From Cognatundibacterium rugosum (GTDB lineage Bacteria; Pseudomonadota; Gammaproteobacteria; Burkholderiales; Burkholderiaceae_D): a DNA stretch of 64,000 bases. Location of the stretch: NCBI RefSeq assembly GCF_014284365.1, contig NZ_JACOGG010000015.1:40217-104216 (forward strand), given 5' to 3'. Below are positions 28,321 through 38,176 of the stretch, piece after piece (the first letter of the stretch is position 1; every line of letters starts with the position of its first letter). The position numbers and the translations under genes were made by a program. The notes under the pieces are model-generated. The model ran no database searches. It worked only from the letters and a program-made list of their open reading frames with translations, and had not been told where the DNA came from.

Positions 28321-29523
28321 TTACGCGTAGGTACGCAAACGCAAAGAGAACTCTTGCAAAGTTTTGATACCGGAAGCTTCGGCACGTGTGCACCAGTCTT
28401 GCAATTGCTGCACCAGTTGCTCACGGCTAACTGTAGAACGTTCCCAGATCAAACCCAGCTCAACGCGCATATCATGCATGGTTTTGAGCACGTTGCTATG
28501 TGCGAGCACTTCAGACAAAGCCTGCTGTTGTTCACTGACCAGCTTACTAGGCTCACGCTGCAGCAAAACTTTGGTCGCTTTCAGGCGTGCTGCTTCAAAC
28601 TGCGCTTTTTCACGCAAGGAAGCCACTTCTTCACGCCATGTACGACGCAGGGTCTTCGCATATTTCGCCATGACATCGTAACGGTTCGTGATCACTGCCT
28701 GCAAAGTTTCCATATCAACCGCAGCTTTATTGGCAACGAATTTCGGTTCCGGTGCAACTTTCTTCACCTTGGCCAGACCCAGCGTTTCCAGAGTACGGAT
28801 ATACAGCCAGCCAATATCGAACTCATACCATTTAGATGACAACTTGGCAGACGTACCAAAAGTATGGTGATTATTGTGCAATTCCTCACCACCGATCAGG
28901 ATGCCAATAGGGAAAATGTTGGTGGAAGCATCAACGCAATCATAGTTGCGGTAACCCCAGTAGTGGCCGATACCATTGATAATGCCTGCTGCGGTGATAG
29001 GAATCCACATCATCTGTACCGCCCAGACGGTGACACCGATCACGCCGAACAAACTGAAATTGATGATCAGCATCAATGCCAGACCCTGCCAGCTGAAACG
29101 GGTATACACATTGCGTTCCATCCAATCATCTGGCGTACCATGGCCGTACTTTTGCAGGGTTTCCTGATTTTTGGATTCAATACGATACAGTTCCGCGCCT
29201 TCCAGCAACACTTTCTTAATGCCACGCGTTTGCGGGCTATGCGGATCTTCTTCAGTTTCACATTTGGCGTGGTGCTTGCGGTGCACAGCAGCCCACTCTT
29301 TAGTCACCTGACCGGTGGTCATCCACAACCAGAAACGGAAAAAATGACTAGGTATGGCATGCAATTCCAATGCACGGTGAGCCTGGCAACGATGCAGGAA
29401 TATCGTCACACTGGCGATCGTGATGTGGGTCACCACCATCGTATAGATAAACACTTCCCAGCCGCTTGCGCGGGTCAGTCCATTGGACAGGAAGTCGACT
29501 AGAGATTCAATAAATGTACTCAA
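28321..29523 (-). CDS. Membrane fatty-acid desaturase (DesA/SCD-like, delta-9 type)
   Basis: About 400 residues from a TTG codon at 29523 (STFIESLVDFL follows). This start has GGAG upstream and fits the family's N-terminus; no ATG is available nearby. The three His boxes are HRCQAH, HRKHH and HNNHH, which bind the di-iron centre, with four membrane helices between them. It introduces a double bond into membrane fatty acids, probably at low temperature. After residue ~280 a helical, charged extension (RRTWREEVASLREKAQFEAA) forms a likely coiled coil. The gene ends before a strong palindromic terminator. Confidence 0.9.
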   Translation of the reverse strand: MSTFIESLVDFLSNGLTRASGWEVFIYTMVVTHITIASVTIFLHRCQAHRALELHAIPSHFFRFWLWMTTGQVTKEWAAVHRKHHAKCETEEDPHSPQTRGIKKVLLEGAELYRIESKNQETLQKYGHGTPDDWMERNVYTRFSWQGLALMLIINFSLFGVIGVTVWAVQMMWIPITAAGIINGIGHYWGYRNYDCVDASTNIFPIGILIGGEELHNNHHTFGTSAKLSSKWYEFDIGWLYIRTLETLGLAKVKKVAPEPKFVANKAAVDMETLQAVITNRYDVMAKYAKTLRRTWREEVASLREKAQFEAARLKATKVLLQREPSKLVSEQQQALSEVLAHSNVLKTMHDMRVELGLIWERSTVSREQLVQQLQDWCTRAEASGIKTLQEFSLRLRTYA

Positions 29524-29645
29524 AATGACAATTACTCCGGTGTTATTGTGTGTTACCCAGCTTATGTTGAAAAGCAACAGCCGTCAAAATTTATTTTTAA
29601 TGCGCCCGAATTGTACGCGTTTTAGAGGAATTGCACCAATGCATG

Positions 29646-30965
29646 TCAGGATTTTGCGCCCAGTTCCCGCGCCAACTCTGCCGGACTTTGCGCCAGCGTA
29701 ACAACACGTTGTGGGAATGGCAAATTTGCACCCTGCTCACGAATGACTGTCCAGATCGCGCGATTCACCGCAGACAAAACATTCGATCGTCCATTTTCCG
29801 GATCTGCAATCCAGAACCCTACACGTAACTCCAGGCCATCGGCGCCAAAGCGCATCAGATAAGCGGAAGGCCCTGGCTCCTGGCAGACACGTTCAGTCGA
29901 TTTGGCTGCCTGTGCCAGCAAAGGCAGCAGACTATCCAAATCGGTGTCATAGGCCACCGTCAAATCTGTCCACATGGCGACGCTGGAGTTGGTCAGGGAG
30001 TAATTTTGAACCGGGCTTGAAACCAGCATCTCATTCGGGATCACCGATTCAGCACCATCTAAACCCTGCAATACGGTGTAACGAGTGTTGATCTGTGTAA
30101 CTTTGCCATTAAATTTATCGACAGAAATCATGTCGCCAATCGACATACTGCGGTCGATCAGTATGATAAAACCTGACACATAGCTACTCGCGATTTTTTG
30201 CAAGCCAAAGCCCAAGCCTACACCCAGAGCACCGCCAAATACCGACAGGACAGTCAGATCAATGCCCACCAGCGTCAGGCTAATCAGAATGGCCAGCAAG
30301 ATCAACAAGGCACGCCCAACTCTGGACATCACCACTTTGAATGAAGAATGGGCATTGGGCAAAGCCATCAACCGGGCCTCGAGCGCCGCACTGGCCCACA
30401 AGGCGATCACCATGGTGAAAATGACAGAAATCGTGGCTTGAATAATGCTCAGCAATGAGATTTTATTTTTACCGACCGGCAGTACTATGCTGTCCAGCGT
30501 ATCAATCAGATCTGGCCATAAACCCGTGTAATGCAATACCACGCCCAGCCACACCAGTCCGGCAAACAGTTTTTCAAATGCTGCTAAAAAACTGCCTATA
30601 CGCCCCTCGCGCACAAAAGTCTTACGCAAGATATAAAACGCCAGCCGTATCATGGCGAGTGACCCCATAATAGGGAACAGCAAGGTCAGCAAGTGGGTAT
30701 GCTGCCAGCGCGCCAGCGCCTCCTTGCCGATAGCGAGGAAAACGACGCTCAATAAGGGCATCAGTACCCGGGAAAAACTCTGCACACCAATATGCACCAT
30801 GCCCGAACTGGCATCACCACCGGTGAACAGACGCTTCAGGTAGCGCGAACTGAGCCATGCCAGTGCAAAGCACACTGCGACGGTGGCAACCTGCCAAAGG
30901 AACTGGGGTTCTCTGAAATCGTCAGCCAGATCGGCCAACAAGCTGGTTAAAACGGGAGTACTCAT
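29646..30965 (-). CDS. Small-conductance mechanosensitive channel (MscS family)
   Basis: 439 residues. About five hydrophobic segments precede the pore helix SVFGGALGVGLGFGLQKIAS (about residues 243-262) and the beta domain with IGDMISVDKFNGKVTQINTR and VIPNEMLVSS. MscS channels open under membrane tension to release solutes during osmotic downshock. Extra N-terminal helices make it larger than E. coli MscS (286 residues). It lies downstream of rsmB but is separated from it by a terminator, and ends shortly before the desaturase gene. Confidence 0.92.
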   Translation of the reverse strand: MSTPVLTSLLADLADDFREPQFLWQVATVAVCFALAWLSSRYLKRLFTGGDASSGMVHIGVQSFSRVLMPLLSVVFLAIGKEALARWQHTHLLTLLFPIMGSLAMIRLAFYILRKTFVREGRIGSFLAAFEKLFAGLVWLGVVLHYTGLWPDLIDTLDSIVLPVGKNKISLLSIIQATISVIFTMVIALWASAALEARLMALPNAHSSFKVVMSRVGRALLILLAILISLTLVGIDLTVLSVFGGALGVGLGFGLQKIASSYVSGFIILIDRSMSIGDMISVDKFNGKVTQINTRYTVLQGLDGAESVIPNEMLVSSPVQNYSLTNSSVAMWTDLTVAYDTDLDSLLPLLAQAAKSTERVCQEPGPSAYLMRFGADGLELRVGFWIADPENGRSNVLSAVNRAIWTVIREQGANLPFPQRVVTLAQSPAELARELGAKS

Positions 30966-30982
30966 GTTTTAGCAAATAAAAA

Positions 30983-31014
30983 GAAAAAATCCCGGCATTT
31001 GTTGTGCCGGGAGA
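30983..31014 (-). terminator. Terminator between rsmB-like gene and mscS
   Basis: On the minus strand TCCCGGCA and TGCCGGGA pair around a short loop and are followed by TTTTTTC. Confidence 0.8.
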
Positions 31015-31023
31015 TCTCAGGGT

Positions 31024-32283
31024 TTAGGCTTTTTTACGTTCCATGATGGCAGCGAAGAAGCCATCCGTCTGATGCAGATGGGGATAGAGTTTCAGGTAAT
31101 CGCCCATTTCCAGCTCAACCTTTTGCTCAGCCAACACGGCGGATGCCGGAATCAGCGTAAAGTCTGGATGCTGCGCCAGGAAGGCCTGTACGATACCCTC
31201 ATTTTCTTCGTCAAGGATGCTGCAGGTCGCATACACCAAACGTCCACCTGGCTTGACCATTCTTGCTGCACTAGCGAGAATGGACGCTTGCTTCACATTC
31301 AGTTCAGCCACGCCTTCTGCCGTCTGACGCCATTTCACGTCCGGGTTGCGACGCAGGGTACCCAGACCACTACAAGGCGCATCCACCAGCACACGGTCCA
31401 GCTTGGCAGCCAGACGCTTGATCTTGGCGTCTTTCTCATGCGCGATCACGACCGGATGCACATTCGACAAACCGCTGCGAGCCAGACGTGGCTTCAGTTT
31501 TGCCAAACGCTTCTCAGAAATGTCAAATGCATACAAGCGTCCGGTATTGCGCATAATCGCGCCCAGCGCCAGCGTCTTACCACCGGCTCCGGCACAGAAA
31601 TCTGCCACCATTTCGCCACGGCGCGCACCGACTAACTGTGCCAGCAACTGACTGCCTTCATCCTGTACTTCTATCGTACCGTCTTTGAACAAAGGCAGAT
31701 TTTGCAGCGAAGGTTTTTTCTTCACGCGCAAACCTGTCGCCGAATAAGGTGTAGGCTCGGCAATAATAGGGGCTTCTGCGAGCTGTGCCACAACAGTCTC
31801 ACGATTGCCTTTAATAGAGTTGACGCGCAAATCCAGCGGAGCCGGCGTATTCAGGGACTCTGCCAGTGCTAAGGCCTGCTCTTCACCAAAGCTTATGCTT
31901 AATTTGTCCCATAACCAGGATGGTAAGTTGGACTTCATATTGAGCGGCAGGTGGCTGCGGTCTATCTGCATCACACGATCCAGCCACGCGGTTTCTTCTT
32001 CGCTCAGGCCACCCAGCGATTCCAGCCCGACGGCATCCGCCAGACCCAGCAGGGTCAGACGGCGCATAGCTGGTCCGGTACCGGATTCAGCAAAACTGGT
32101 ATAGACCGACTTATTACGCAACAAGCCGTAAATTGCTTCTGCAATCACACCGCGCTCGCGACCACCCAGCCTTGGATGTTCACGGAAATAACGGGACAAT
32201 GTACCATCTGCAGGGCCGGTGAAACGCAAAATTTCACGTAATACTTCTTCGGTATGGCCGATGATGGCTGGAGGTAATCTCAT
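31024..32283 (-). CDS. rsmB: RNA m5C methyltransferase, RsmB/NOP2 family
   Basis: 419 residues. A NusB-like N-terminal part (HTEEVLREILRFTGPADGTL) is followed by a Rossmann SAM domain: ADFCAGAGGKTLALG, VDAPCSGLGTLRRNPDVKWR and YATCSILDEENE. The two catalytic cysteines are those in APCSG and ATCS. The family methylates C5 of cytosine in 16S rRNA. RsmB (C967) is the best guess, but RsmF-like activity cannot be excluded. It follows purN in the same direction. Confidence 0.88.
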   Translation of the reverse strand: MRLPPAIIGHTEEVLREILRFTGPADGTLSRYFREHPRLGGRERGVIAEAIYGLLRNKSVYTSFAESGTGPAMRRLTLLGLADAVGLESLGGLSEEETAWLDRVMQIDRSHLPLNMKSNLPSWLWDKLSISFGEEQALALAESLNTPAPLDLRVNSIKGNRETVVAQLAEAPIIAEPTPYSATGLRVKKKPSLQNLPLFKDGTIEVQDEGSQLLAQLVGARRGEMVADFCAGAGGKTLALGAIMRNTGRLYAFDISEKRLAKLKPRLARSGLSNVHPVVIAHEKDAKIKRLAAKLDRVLVDAPCSGLGTLRRNPDVKWRQTAEGVAELNVKQASILASAARMVKPGGRLVYATCSILDEENEGIVQAFLAQHPDFTLIPASAVLAEQKVELEMGDYLKLYPHLHQTDGFFAAIMERKKA

Positions 32284-32378
32284 ACTGCTTCCTTCTCAAT
32301 TTCTGTTCTGACCAGAATGGTCTGCGTCACATGTGCATCATGGTCACGCTGCTGGCTGGTGTCGCCGGATTGAAGCGA

Positions 32379-32987
32379 TTATGCGTCAGCAATGGTGACA
32401 TGATGGCCAGATACCGAGATTTTCCCCTCGATGAACTGGCGTACTGCACGTGGATAAATGATGTGTTCCTGTCTGAGCACGCGCTGTGCAAGGCTGTCTT
32501 CTGTGTCGTTATTCAATACTTCCACCGCTGCCTGCGCAACGATAGGACCATGATCGAGTTCAGCAGTCACAAAATGCACGGTAGCGCCATGTAATTTCAC
32601 GCCTGCGTCCAAGGCCTGCTGGTGCGTATGTAAGCCGACAAAACTAGGCAACAGCGACGGGTGTATATTCAGCATACGATTCGCATAATGGGCCACAAAG
32701 GCAGGTGTCAGTATACGCATGAAGCCAGCCAGAACCACCAGATCAGGTTCAAATTCATCGATCTTTTGCTGCAAGGCAGAATCGAATGCTTCTCTGCTGC
32801 TGAAATCTTTACTGACGACAACTGCCGTCGGTATGCCATGGGAAGCGGCGAAGGCGAGACCGGCTGCATCTGCTTTATTGCTGATGACAGCCGCAATTTG
32901 CGCAGGCCATTGCTCAGCGATACTGGTTTCAACGATAGCCTGCATATTACTGCCACGGCCGGAAATAAGGATAACGATCTTTTTCAT
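32379..32987 (-). CDS. purN: Phosphoribosylglycinamide formyltransferase
   Basis: 202 residues from ATG 32987 (MKKIVILISGRGSNMQAIVE); the open frame extends 12 codons further up but the family starts here. GAR transformylase motifs are NIHPSLLPSF, HGATVHFVTAELDHGPIVAQ and RVLRQEHIIYP, with the catalytic Asn, His and Asp. It carries out the third step of purine synthesis with 10-formyl-THF. Confidence 0.96.
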   Translation of the reverse strand: MKKIVILISGRGSNMQAIVETSIAEQWPAQIAAVISNKADAAGLAFAASHGIPTAVVVSKDFSSREAFDSALQQKIDEFEPDLVVLAGFMRILTPAFVAHYANRMLNIHPSLLPSFVGLHTHQQALDAGVKLHGATVHFVTAELDHGPIVAQAAVEVLNNDTEDSLAQRVLRQEHIIYPRAVRQFIEGKISVSGHHVTIADA

Positions 32988-33082
32988 GGGCGCATTGTAA
33001 CGCTGACAGGCACTTTGCCCCAAGTAAAAATACCCGCAGACATAGCCGTCAGCAGGAAAATGGCTATTCTTTCAACGCTGAA

Positions 33083-33490
33083 TCAGGAATAAAATACCCT
33101 AAAAGCAATTTTTTTCTGCGCCCATTCATGCGCCGCATCCTGCAAAATTTCCAATAAAATTTCTTTCGCTGCCAGATCAAAATCAGCCAGTGCCGGCAGA
33201 TTTTCCAATACCAGTACGATGCCTGAGGCATTACCGATGTCCAGTTCACTCAGACAGTCTGCGAGCGCATCGAAATTCGCGCCATAATGCGATGGAAAAT
33301 GCATCGACTGTCCGATTGCAGTCAGCACGGCTTTTTTAGAAGCGGCATGCACCAGATCCACATGAAAATACAGTTGCCCATGGCTGACAGACTGTTGCTG
33401 CCAGTGCGTAGTCTGACTACCCTGTAAAGGCGATACGGATGCAATCGGTAAGGCGGTCAATGACAAACTGACTGGTGAAGGCATACTCAT
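33083..33490 (-). CDS. Barstar-family ribonuclease inhibitor
   Basis: 135 residues. The C-terminal ~95 residues match barstar: a strand, then KKAVLTAIGQSMHFPSHYGANFDALADCLSELD, the core helix-loop that plugs the barnase active site, and IVLVLENLPALA. The first ~40 residues are a family-unlike, Ser/Gln-rich extension without a signal peptide. It should remain in the cytoplasm and neutralise the RNase encoded 24 bp upstream (33515-33886). Together they form a self-protection pair. Confidence 0.88.
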   Translation of the reverse strand: MSMPSPVSLSLTALPIASVSPLQGSQTTHWQQQSVSHGQLYFHVDLVHAASKKAVLTAIGQSMHFPSHYGANFDALADCLSELDIGNASGIVLVLENLPALADFDLAAKEILLEILQDAAHEWAQKKIAFRVFYS

Positions 33491-33514
33491 ACTGAATTCC
33501 TGTTTCGGTTCTGA

Positions 33515-33886
33515 TTATTCTTTGATACGACGAAAACTTTGGTAGTGATCATCGGTGTAATAGTATTCGCCTGAACTGGCAGGCTCGCCACCAGCCACGA
33601 TACGGCGTGCACCGCGATTTCTGGCACCCGGCGTTTTGACCGTGTATTCATGGTAGTAACCACGCTTTTGTTTAGGTAATGCACCTTCGTAGTTTCCAAA
33701 TACCACGCCATCTTTGGCATATGGAAAAGGCCCGCCTTGCTTAATCAGCTGCAGCAAGGACTGCGCCTCCCTGGGCAAATCCTGAACGAACACCACATCG
33801 GGTAAATCTTTGGCTGTGGCCATACCCGCACACAGACTGAATACGCAAAGTAAAAGCAGGCGACGAAAGCAGGAAAAATAGTTCAT
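33515..33886 (-). CDS. Secreted guanyl-specific ribonuclease (barnase/RNase Sa family)
   Basis: 123 residues from ATG 33886, beginning with a signal peptide (MNYFSCFRRLLLLCVFSLCA, then GMATA). The mature enzyme shows the microbial RNase motifs GNYEGALPKQKRGYYHEYTV (catalytic Glu), GARRIVAGG (Arg) and YYTDDHYQSFRRI (His). It cleaves RNA after guanine outside the cytoplasm. The frame upstream to 33976 is not needed. It sits between the patatin gene and the barstar gene on the same strand. Confidence 0.9.
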   Translation of the reverse strand: MNYFSCFRRLLLLCVFSLCAGMATAKDLPDVVFVQDLPREAQSLLQLIKQGGPFPYAKDGVVFGNYEGALPKQKRGYYHEYTVKTPGARNRGARRIVAGGEPASSGEYYYTDDHYQSFRRIKE

Positions 33887-33979
33887 AGGACGTGTGAGTT
33901 GATATCGGCGTGCAAAGTATAGGTGAAACTGCCAGTGTCTGCCTATGGCTATGTGAGTCCGGAATGGGCGACTCAATGA

Positions 33980-35146
33980 TCAGGCAAAAAAATCCAGCAC
34001 ATCCTGTTTGCGCGCATAGGTATCGTCACGTCCCAATGCGATCAGCTCACGTGTATAACTGGACTCAAATAAGAGGTAAGAGGCCAAGGCGGAACCACGC
34101 GCTTCGGTTGCGCCTATACCACCTAACATGGTTCTGACAGGTAAAGGCAAACTGGAAATATGTTGACTGGCGATGGCATCCAGCCTTTTCGAGGGAGCAA
34201 TGACCAGAGTCTGTACCGGACGCAAGGGCGTTTTATGCAACAATTCAGGCGGCAACATCGACAAGGTTTTGTTGATGCGCTCAACCCGTTCAATATCGAC
34301 CGCCAGGCTATCAAGGAAAATACTGGACAGCGCGTGGCCGGCAATCTGCGCCAGGCTGGGATAACGCGGGCTTTCCTGCTGAACGGCCGGTGGTTCTGCC
34401 AAGCGGCCTGCACCGATAATCATTACCTTGCTGGCCCCAAGATGGATGGCTGGCGAAATTGGCGCTAACTGACGCATAGAGCCATCACCACAATACTCCA
34501 GCCGCCCGCCCCAGTTCAGCGGAATCGCAGGAAACACAAAGGGAATGGCCGACGAGGCCATCAAATGTGCAATAGAAATAAAGTCACGTTGTGCCAGACG
34601 CTGACTGCGTACCCAGGGCTCAATATTCTGCAAAGTCTGGTAAAACGTTAAATGCTGCCCAGCGGTATACGAAGATGCAGTGACTGCCAGTGCCTGTAAC
34701 GCGCCGCTCTGCAAAGCTGCATCCAGCCTGGGCAAATCCAGCATACGGATCAACAAATCTTCTAAGGGCGAATTATCCAGCAAAGAATTGGGTGGTGATT
34801 TTCGCCATTTGTTGAGCAACCAGCCAAACGACCAAAGTGACAGCCAGCGCGCGCCGCTGCGCATCACGCCCAGTGAATCAGCTCGATACACCTGTGCAGC
34901 TTCAAAGTTTTCCCAGATATGCAGCACAGCAGACAAAGACGCAGCAAAATCATCGGCGCGGCAAGCCAGCGCAGTGGCATTGATGGCACCCGCAGAGGTG
35001 CCGCAAATAATACCAAACGGATTCGTATGCGCTGGCCATCCTGCATCCTGCAACATTCTGTGCATGGCATCCAGTACCCCAACCTGATACGCCGCCCGAG
35101 CACCGCCGCCAGTTAGTATTAATCCCGTTGTTGCTGTATCGCGCAT
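33980..35146 (-). CDS. Patatin-like phospholipase
   Basis: 388 residues. The patatin oxyanion motif [11 protein letters not shown], the nucleophile elbow GTSAGAINA (GxSxG) and the catalytic Asp in YCGDGSMRQ are present. No signal peptide is seen. The enzyme should hydrolyse acyl esters of lipids; substrate and role are unknown. It lies 93 bp upstream of the RNase-barstar pair and may share its transcript. Its upstream side is marked by a terminator at 35222-35252. Confidence 0.9.
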   Translation of the reverse strand: MRDTATTGLILTGGGARAAYQVGVLDAMHRMLQDAGWPAHTNPFGIICGTSAGAINATALACRADDFAASLSAVLHIWENFEAAQVYRADSLGVMRSGARWLSLWSFGWLLNKWRKSPPNSLLDNSPLEDLLIRMLDLPRLDAALQSGALQALAVTASSYTAGQHLTFYQTLQNIEPWVRSQRLAQRDFISIAHLMASSAIPFVFPAIPLNWGGRLEYCGDGSMRQLAPISPAIHLGASKVMIIGAGRLAEPPAVQQESPRYPSLAQIAGHALSSIFLDSLAVDIERVERINKTLSMLPPELLHKTPLRPVQTLVIAPSKRLDAIASQHISSLPLPVRTMLGGIGATEARGSALASYLLFESSYTRELIALGRDDTYARKQDVLDFFA

Positions 35147-35221
35147 GATGATCTCTTGGTTCTGATAGCAACAGTCCCCCGCGTCACAAGAAGCCAGAGG
35201 GAGAGGCCGTCACGAAAAAGC

Positions 35222-35252
35222 AAAAAAAGGGCAAACTATGTTTGCCCTAGTG
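35222..35252 (-). terminator. Terminator after the SDR gene
   Basis: On the minus strand AGGGCAAAC pairs with GTTTGCCCT around a 3-nt loop, followed by TTTTTTT. Confidence 0.85.
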
Positions 35253-35337
35253 TATTAGTCAGACCCGCTGGTTGTCATGCTGCATGACAATAGAATCTAA
35301 GTAATCATCCCTCAAAACAACATTTCGCCTCAGCGCC

Positions 35338-36096
35338 TTACTTAGGCTGCATACGGATCGCGCCGTCCAGACGTATGGTTTCGCCATTCATCATCACATT
35401 TTCGATGATGGTTTTGGCCAAATGCGCATACTCATCCGGCTTACCTAAGCGTGGTGGGAACGGTACCATTTTGCCGAGTGCATCCTGAACTTCCTGTGGC
35501 ATACCCAGCAGCATCGGTGTTTCAAAAATACCCGGCGCGATCGTCATGACACGGATACCGTTGCGCGACAGATCACGCGCCATAGGCAGAGTCAGACCCG
35601 CAACGGCCGCTTTGGATGAAGCGTAGGCCGCCTGACCAATCTGGCCATCAAACGCAGCGACTGACGCGGTATTGATCATCACGCCGCGCTCACCGTGTTC
35701 CGCCGCCTCTGTTTTCGCCATCGCATCCGCTGCCAGACGACACATGTTGAAAGTACCGACCAGATTGATGTTCACTACACGCTGGAATAATTCGAGCGGA
35801 TGCGGGCCATCTTTACCTACCGTTTTCACTGCGGGAGCAACACCCGCGCAGTTAATCAGGCCACGCAGCGTGCCCAAGGCAACGGCAGCAGCCACCACAG
35901 CCTGACCATCCGCTTCTGATGTCACATCACATTTAACAAACTGACCGCCGAGTTCAGCCGCCAGTTTTTCGCCGGCCTCGACCTGCACGTCAGCCAACAC
36001 GACCTTACCGCCGTTCGCGACGATCATTTTTGCAGTCGCTGCACCTAAGCCGGAAGCGCCACCAGTAATAATGAATACGTTATGTTGAATTTGCAT
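35338..36096 (-). CDS. Short-chain dehydrogenase, HSD10/3-hydroxyacyl-CoA dehydrogenase type-2-like
   Basis: 252 residues. The cofactor motif TGGASGLG, NCAGVAPA, the catalytic Ser in INTASVAAFDGQIGQ and YASSK are typical of classical SDRs. The pattern resembles HSD10 and bacterial IvdG, which oxidise 2-methyl-3-hydroxybutyryl-CoA in isoleucine breakdown or 3-hydroxyacyl-CoAs. The 20-bp palindrome 76 bp upstream resembles sites described for the LiuR regulator of branched-chain catabolism, which supports that role. No other ivd/liu genes are adjacent. Confidence 0.85.
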   Translation of the reverse strand: MQIQHNVFIITGGASGLGAATAKMIVANGGKVVLADVQVEAGEKLAAELGGQFVKCDVTSEADGQAVVAAAVALGTLRGLINCAGVAPAVKTVGKDGPHPLELFQRVVNINLVGTFNMCRLAADAMAKTEAAEHGERGVMINTASVAAFDGQIGQAAYASSKAAVAGLTLPMARDLSRNGIRVMTIAPGIFETPMLLGMPQEVQDALGKMVPFPPRLGKPDEYAHLAKTIIENVMMNGETIRLDGAIRMQPK

Positions 36097-36171
36097 CGTT
36101 GTCTCTTTCTGCGTTATGAATCAATCTGTCAGCCCGATCCGGCCTGAATGCCCGGTCAGGCACCTCAACAT

Positions 36172-36191
36172 TGACGTTTACGTAAACGTCA
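36172..36191. promoter_or_regulatory. Perfect 20-bp palindrome upstream of the SDR gene (candidate LiuR-type operator)
   Basis: TGACGTTTACGTAAACGTCA is fully self-complementary and lies 76 bp before the SDR start. MerR-family LiuR sites in proteobacterial branched-chain amino-acid catabolism are palindromes of this style, as I remember them. The match is from memory and no liuR gene is in view. Confidence 0.55.
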
Positions 36192-36272
36192 TATGCGCAC
36201 ATTGTAACTAAAAACAGCCACGAATACAGAAAAAAGGCGCTGAAACGTCAAATCCGCCTTTACTAACTGACA

Positions 36273-36303
36273 TAAAAAAAGCGGACCAGAGTCCGCTTTT
36301 TTC
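36273..36303 (-). terminator. Terminator after adk
   Basis: AAAAAAAGCGGAC-CAGA-GTCCGCTTTTTT forms a short strong hairpin with T-runs in either direction, 13 bp beyond the adk stop. Confidence 0.85.
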
Positions 36304-36315
36304 GCTTATTGCAAA

Positions 36316-36996
<681 letters not shown>

Positions 36997-37017
36997 TTAT
37001 TGAAATTTTTGAGGACA

Positions 37018-37033
37018 AAGCAGCATGCTGCTT
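37018..37033. repeat. 16-bp perfect palindrome between kdsB and adk
   Basis: AAGCAGCATGCTGCTT lies about 45 bp upstream of the adk start. It could be an operator or an RNA hairpin in the adk leader. A shorter hairpin, CTCGC...GCGAG, follows at 37076-37092. Confidence 0.4.
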
Positions 37034-37227
37034 CGCGAATTACTTTTGTTTTTAAGTGTTTTACCTGGAATACATCTCGCTTAGTGCGAGGAAATGCATT
37101 CGGTTTATTTTTTTCTTTTACCAGTAGTAACACAGTATCTTTTCACGAAACTTACCACAAATTGCAGCATTCTTGATGCTTTGCCATGAAAACAGCGCAA
37201 ACTTAGTGCTTTTTTTGCGTAATTTGC

Positions 37228-37980
37228 TTATTTCCGGAAAAACGCGCGAACCCGTTCCAGATCTTCCGCTGTATCCACACCGGCGGCCGGACTGCTGTCT
37301 GTCACATGAACTGCAATCGCGTAACCGTGCCACAACACACGCAATTGCTCCAGTGCTTCAATCTGTTCCAGGGGTGAGATGGCGAGCTTAGGATAGTTCT
37401 GTAGAAAGTCATTACGATACGCATATAAACCGATATGTCGCAGAGGCTGATAAGCCTCGGGCAACTGGGTTCGGTCTTGCGCAAAGCCATCACGATGCCA
37501 TGGGATGGTGGCGCGAGAAAAATACAAGGCCTTGCCCTGTTTATCGAGTACGACTTTCACCACATTCGGATTGAATACGTCGTCCGGCAAATGCAGAGGA
37601 TGCGCCGCCGTTGCCATCGGTACCGATGCATTTACCAAGGCTGCCGTGGCTGCGATCAGCGCGGGAGCGATCAGAGGCTCATCGCCCTGCACATTGACAA
37701 TCACAGCATCTTCTGGCAAATCCATACGGGCTGCGACTTCGGCTATCCTATCGGTGCCAGACGGATGATCAGCACGGGTCAGACAAACCGGAATCTGATG
37801 CGCCTCACAGGCCGCGACGATGTCGGTGTGATCGGTAGCGACCATAATGCGGCTGGCACCGGAAGCCAAAGCCTGCTCGGCAGTACGCACCACCATGGGT
37901 TTGCCACCGATATCAGCTAAAGGCTTATTTGGTAGCCGGGTCGACGCCAGACGCGCCGGAATAATCGCGATAAAACTCAT
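37228..37980 (-). CDS. kdsB: 3-deoxy-manno-octulosonate cytidylyltransferase
   Basis: 250 residues from ATG 37980, which has AGGA 7 nt upstream. It opens [20 protein letters not shown] and contains [11 protein letters not shown], the nucleotide- and Mg-binding motifs of CMP-KDO synthetases. It activates KDO for lipid A core synthesis in the cytoplasm. It lies between the Trm112-like gene and adk, in a row with lpxK. Confidence 0.96.
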   Translation of the reverse strand: MSFIAIIPARLASTRLPNKPLADIGGKPMVVRTAEQALASGASRIMVATDHTDIVAACEAHQIPVCLTRADHPSGTDRIAEVAARMDLPEDAVIVNVQGDEPLIAPALIAATAALVNASVPMATAAHPLHLPDDVFNPNVVKVVLDKQGKALYFSRATIPWHRDGFAQDRTQLPEAYQPLRHIGLYAYRNDFLQNYPKLAISPLEQIEALEQLRVLWHGYAIAVHVTDSSPAAGVDTAEDLERVRAFFRK

Positions 37981-37990
37981 CAACCGTTCC

Positions 37991-38176
37991 TCAGCGTGCG
38001 TCGACTTCGTCAGAACTGAGTGTGCGCGCTTCTTCCACCCACATCAGTGGAATATCGTCACGCACCGGAAACGCCAGCTTATCGCCATAGCAAATCAACT
38101 CCTGATTTTCTTTTTTATAGGTCAACGGGCCTTTGCAGACAGGGCAAACTAATACATCAAGCAGGCGAGCTTCCAC
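37991..38176 (-). CDS. Trm112/YcaR family small protein
   Basis: 61 residues beginning [20 protein letters not shown], with CPVC and one later Cys, and [11 protein letters not shown] near the end, as in E. coli YcaR. Trm112-like proteins are small zinc-ribbon proteins that may act as methyltransferase partners; the bacterial role is unsettled. It overlaps lpxK by 20 bp and lies 10 bp before kdsB, the usual lpxK-ycaR-kdsB order. Confidence 0.92.
   Translation of the reverse strand: MEARLLDVLVCPVCKGPLTYKKENQELICYGDKLAFPVRDDIPLMWVEEARTLSSDEVDAR

Noticed and set aside
35222..35252. Attenuator or regulatory hairpin of the patatin gene
   Set aside because: Stem and U-run in minus orientation just after the SDR stop fit a simple terminator.
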